Positions 61,366 to 64,000 of a DNA stretch of 64,000 bases are shown in pieces. The position numbers were made by a program, and so were the translations under genes. Origin of the DNA: Deferrisoma camini S3R1. Its GTDB lineage: Bacteria; Desulfobacterota; Deferrisomatia; Deferrisomatales; Deferrisomataceae. Numbering within the stretch: the first letter of the stretch is position 1; each line of letters starts with the position of its first letter. A model generated the notes under the pieces. It worked only from the letters and a program-made list of their open reading frames with translations. It was not told the origin of the DNA and did not search any database. The stretch lies in contig NZ_JAFN01000001.1 in NCBI RefSeq assembly GCF_000526155.1, positions 3,950,001-4,014,000 of the forward strand, in the 5' to 3' direction.

Positions 61366-62682
61366 ATGAAAAACAGCGAACGAAAGAGCGGTCGCCGCAA
61401 TCCGCCCCAGAACGGCAAAGCCGTGCCCATGCACCTCCAGGAGCTCAAAGAGAAGCCCATCGCGGAGCTGACCGAGATGGCGGAGGAGCTGGGTATCGAC
61501 GACGCCCACCGGCTGCGCAAGCAGGATCTGATCTTCGCCCTGCTCAAGGCCCAGGTGGAGCAGAACGGGAGCATCTTCGCCGAGGGCACCCTCGAGCTGC
61601 TGCCCGACGGGTTCGGGTTCCTGCGCTCGCCCGACTACAGCTACCTGCCCGGCCCCGATGACATCTACGTCTCGCCCAGCCAGATCCGGCGGTTCAACCT
61701 GCGCACCGGCGACACGGTGGGCGGTCAGATCCGGCCGCCCAAGGCCTCGGAGCGGTACTTCGCCCTGCTGAAGGTGGACAGCATCAACGGCGATCCGCCC
61801 GACAAGGCCCGGACCCGGATGCTGTTCGACAACCTCACTCCCATCTACCCCAACGAGCGCCTCAACCTGGAGGTGGAGACGGACCCCACCAACTACTCGA
61901 TGCGCATCGTCAACCTGATCGCTCCGATCGGCAAGGGGCAGCGGGGCCTGATCGTGGCCCCGCCCCGCACCGGCAAGACGGTGCTCCTGCAGCAGCTCGC
62001 CAACGCCATCACGGCGAACCAGCCCGACGTGTTCCTGATCGTGCTGCTGATCGACGAGCGGCCGGAAGAGGTCACCGACATGAAGCGCTCGGTGCGGGGC
62101 GAGGTGGTGTCCTCCACCTTCGACGAGCAGGCCCAGCGCCACGTGCAGGTGGCCGAGATGGTGATCGAGAAGGCCAAGCGTTTGGTGGAGCACGGGAAGG
62201 ACGTGGTGATCCTGCTCGACTCGATCACCCGGCTGGCCCGGGCCTACAACACGGTGGTGCCCCACTCGGGCAAGATCCTCTCCGGCGGGGTGGACTCCAA
62301 CGCGCTGCACAAGCCGAAGCGGTTCTTCGGGGCGGCCCGGAACATCGAGGAGGGGGGGAGCCTGACGATCATCGCCACGGCCCTGATCGACACCGGCAGC
62401 CGCATGGACGAGGTGATCTTCGAGGAGTTCAAAGGCACCGGCAACATGGAGCTCCACCTGGACCGGCGCCTGGCGGACAAGAGGGTGTTCCCGGCCGTGG
62501 ACATCCAGCGCTCGGGCACCCGCAAGGAGGATCTGCTGCTGCCCCCGTTCGAGCTGAACCGGGTGTGGGTGCTGCGCAAGGTGCTCTCGGCCCTGAGCCC
62601 GGTGGACGCCATGGAGTTCCTGCTCGACAAGATGCGGGGAACCAAGTCCAACGCCGAGTTCCTGGAGAGCATGAGCGAGTAG
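61366..62682 (+). CDS. rho: Transcription termination factor Rho
   Basis: The 438-residue hexameric helicase has the N-terminal Rho helical part, the cold-shock RNA-binding domain ([20 protein letters not shown]), Walker [12 protein letters not shown] and [12 protein letters not shown]. It ends transcription at C-rich RNA. It is preceded by a C-rich leader. The ATG at 61366 fits the family; an internal ATG at 61429 is an alternative. Confidence 0.95.
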   Translation: MKNSERKSGRRNPPQNGKAVPMHLQELKEKPIAELTEMAEELGIDDAHRLRKQDLIFALLKAQVEQNGSIFAEGTLELLPDGFGFLRSPDYSYLPGPDDIYVSPSQIRRFNLRTGDTVGGQIRPPKASERYFALLKVDSINGDPPDKARTRMLFDNLTPIYPNERLNLEVETDPTNYSMRIVNLIAPIGKGQRGLIVAPPRTGKTVLLQQLANAITANQPDVFLIVLLIDERPEEVTDMKRSVRGEVVSSTFDEQAQRHVQVAEMVIEKAKRLVEHGKDVVILLDSITRLARAYNTVVPHSGKILSGGVDSNALHKPKRFFGAARNIEEGGSLTIIATALIDTGSRMDEVIFEEFKGTGNMELHLDRRLADKRVFPAVDIQRSGTRKEDLLLPPFELNRVWVLRKVLSALSPVDAMEFLLDKMRGTKSNAEFLESMSE

Positions 62683-62945
62683 GGCGGCTGGGCGGCTAGT
62701 GTCATGGTTCGCACGTTCGTGAATTCCCCGAGGGGGTGGGGCTGGGGGCCCCTCCTTCGCTGAACGGCCTCGCAGGGGCCGCCTCGGCGCGGTCCGCTGC
62801 GGCGCGTGAGGGCACGCGCCGCGGCCGCTCCCCTGGCGCCGGGCGGCCCGGGCTGCTCGGCCGTCGCGCTTCGTCGGAGCCCCCAGCCCCACCGCCGGAA
62901 TGGAGATGCTTTTTTGCGGAACGGAACACTAGGCAGCAGCGATGC
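62682..62945. mobile_element. CTAG palindromic element (copy 4) inserted in an octamer array
   Basis: Octamers GGGCGGCT and GGGCGGCT (62682-62697) run into CTAG at 62696; the element ends at CTAG 62929-62932, followed by GCAGCAGCG, the octamer continuation. The core is the same as in copies 2 and 3, while the arms differ (TCATGGTTCGCACG against CCGTTCCGCAAAAAAGC). Confidence 0.9.
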
Positions 62946-62950
62946 TCCCC

Positions 62951-62978
62951 GACCGGGGACCGACGACCGCTGACCGCC
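62951..62978. repeat. GACC heptads
   Basis: GACC starts at 62951, 62958, 62965 and 62972: four units of period 7, next to the 3' end of the DUF294 gene. Confidence 0.85.
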
Positions 62979-64000
62979 TTACCGGATGAAGTCCAGCCGG
63001 TAACGGCTGCGGATGTACTGCAGGAACCAGCCCACCTCTTCCAAGGCCCGCCGGAGGTCGGCTCGCTCCCTCGGGGTGAGGCGCAGGGGGTCCAGGTAGT
63101 TGTCGGGGGGGCGGCCTTCCGACAGGTTTCGCACCTGATGGCGCAGCCTCAGCCCCACCAGGGTGGTGAACGCGTCGTCCAGCCGGTCCGCCTCCTCGGC
63201 GGACAGCACGCCCCGGTCGCGGAGGGCGTCGAGTTTCTCCCAGGTGCTGCCGTCCAGCACCCCGCTTTCCAGGGCGAGCAGGCTCACCCCTTCCGTCAGG
63301 GCGAAGATGCCCGCCTTCTTCATGTCCACCCGGCCCTTGTGGCGGCCCCGGCGCTCCGTGCGGATCCGCCCGAACCACCCCAGGGGCGGGGGAAACCGCA
63401 CGATGTTCTTCGCCACCCGGGGAAAGAACAGGCTGTGGCGTCGTGTGAGCTCCAGGATGTGCTCCTTGATCCGGCGCTCCAGGCCGGGGTCGCCCCACAG
63501 GGTCCTGAGGTCCTGGAACATCCCGAAGTTGACCATGTTCTCGCCGGTGGGCACCGTGACCCACTGCTCCACCCTGCGCAGCCACTCCGACAGGCTGTGC
63601 CTCCACTGGGGGTTGGAGGCCATGGTCCCGCCGGGGCAGGGCGGCACCCCGATGGCGATCAGGGTCTCCACCAACCGCACCGAGAACCTCTCCACGTCCC
63701 ACCGGGCCCCTTCGTCCAGGGCGTCGTCATAGACCGCGGCGCTGTCCTGGTCGGTCCGCAGGGTCTGCTCGCCCCGCCCCTCGCTCCCCAGCACCAGGTA
63801 CGCGGCCCTCTCCGGCAGCACCACCCCCTCCCCTTCGAGAAGCTCAGCCGCCTTGCGGGTCACCTCGTCGTTGAAATGGGAGATCAGCCCCACCAGGTCC
63901 CGGGTGCGGGCCCCCGCCCGCAGGGCGAACCGGACCATCTCGAGCACCCGCCCGTTCACCCGCTTGAGCTCTGACACGGTGGTGGCCCGGGCGATCTCGT
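62979..64000 (-). CDS. DUF294 nucleotidyltransferase-like protein, partial at window edge
   Basis: At least 340 residues are present. The frame continues past position 64000, so the N-terminal part (in this family often cNMP-binding and CBS domains) is outside the window. The visible part has the nucleotidyltransferase-like DUF294 region (AYLVLGSEGRGEQTLRTDQD) and the DUF294_C region (NLSEGRPPDNYLDPLRLTPRE). Such proteins are thought to sense nucleotides and regulate uridylyl- or signal-transfer. A GTG at 63977 could falsely appear as the start. Confidence 0.85.
   Translation of the reverse strand, partial: EIARATTVSELKRVNGRVLEMVRFALRAGARTRDLVGLISHFNDEVTRKAAELLEGEGVVLPERAAYLVLGSEGRGEQTLRTDQDSAAVYDDALDEGARWDVERFSVRLVETLIAIGVPPCPGGTMASNPQWRHSLSEWLRRVEQWVTVPTGENMVNFGMFQDLRTLWGDPGLERRIKEHILELTRRHSLFFPRVAKNIVRFPPPLGWFGRIRTERRGRHKGRVDMKKAGIFALTEGVSLLALESGVLDGSTWEKLDALRDRGVLSAEEADRLDDAFTTLVGLRLRHQVRNLSEGRPPDNYLDPLRLTPRERADLRRALEEVGWFLQYIRSRYRLDFIR

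Overview
The window is very GC-rich, with dense genes, GTG and TTG starts, and many 4-base start/stop overlaps. The gene content points to an anaerobic, respiring, Gram-negative deltaproteobacterium-type organism (Desulfuromonadota/Desulfobacterota; something like Deferrisoma would fit). The evidence is a class II benzoyl-CoA reductase cluster, a periplasmic-type [NiFe] hydrogenase, a haem-binding chemoreceptor and a meso-DAP cell wall pathway. The lineage is inferred from gene content only.

Layout. 1-6160: a zinc-ribbon membrane protein, a heterodimeric ABC exporter pair and a CNNM/CBS protein. 6170-10660 (minus strand): a chemoreceptor with a CXXCH haem site, then hydrogenase small and large subunits. 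10950-29309: a nearly complete dcw cluster (mraZ, a STAS-like gene, rsmH, ftsL, ftsI, murE, murF, mraY, murD, ftsW, murG, murC, murB, ddl, ftsQ, ftsA, ftsZ) behind a strong sigma-70-like promoter with three MraZ boxes. 29646-34121: a B12-binding-type radical SAM protein, a flavodoxin-like reductase and a Kup potassium transporter. 34230-46987 (minus strand): a crotonase, a VapBC-type toxin-antitoxin pair and a bamBCDEFGHI-type operon with a sigma-54-type promoter upstream of bamB. Two genes of this operon, bamE and bamF, are interrupted by in-frame TGA codons that are best read as selenocysteine. 47299-52935: secreted proteins and a tandem-fused malic enzyme. 53413-64000: a Cys-rich unknown, an M48 protease, dapF, a Nudix hydrolase, a universal stress protein, RluD-type synthase, a DUF3108-like protein, PgeF, coaE, rho with a C-rich leader, and a partial DUF294 protein.

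The most unusual structure lies between the genes. Nearly every gap over about 100 bases holds repeats. These are (i) degenerate tandem arrays of exact period 7 (CTAGnnn, GGTCnnn, CTGnnnn) or period 8 (GCCGCCYA-like); (ii) a roughly 237-base palindromic, MITE-like element inserted at CTAG, with a core of about 165 bases that is the same in three copies; and (iii) a 60-90 base hairpin repeat with core CAGGTCCCTTGCCCC and end CAACTTGGTATCA. Removing the 237-base element from one site restores a continuous heptad array in perfect phase. Several repeats begin exactly at a stop codon (ftsZ, bamH, the chemoreceptor, the radical SAM gene, murG).

Functionally, the window combines cell-wall/division growth genes with an anaerobic aromatic-degradation operon whose selenoprotein electron-transfer subunits would be missed or called pseudogenes by automatic annotation.
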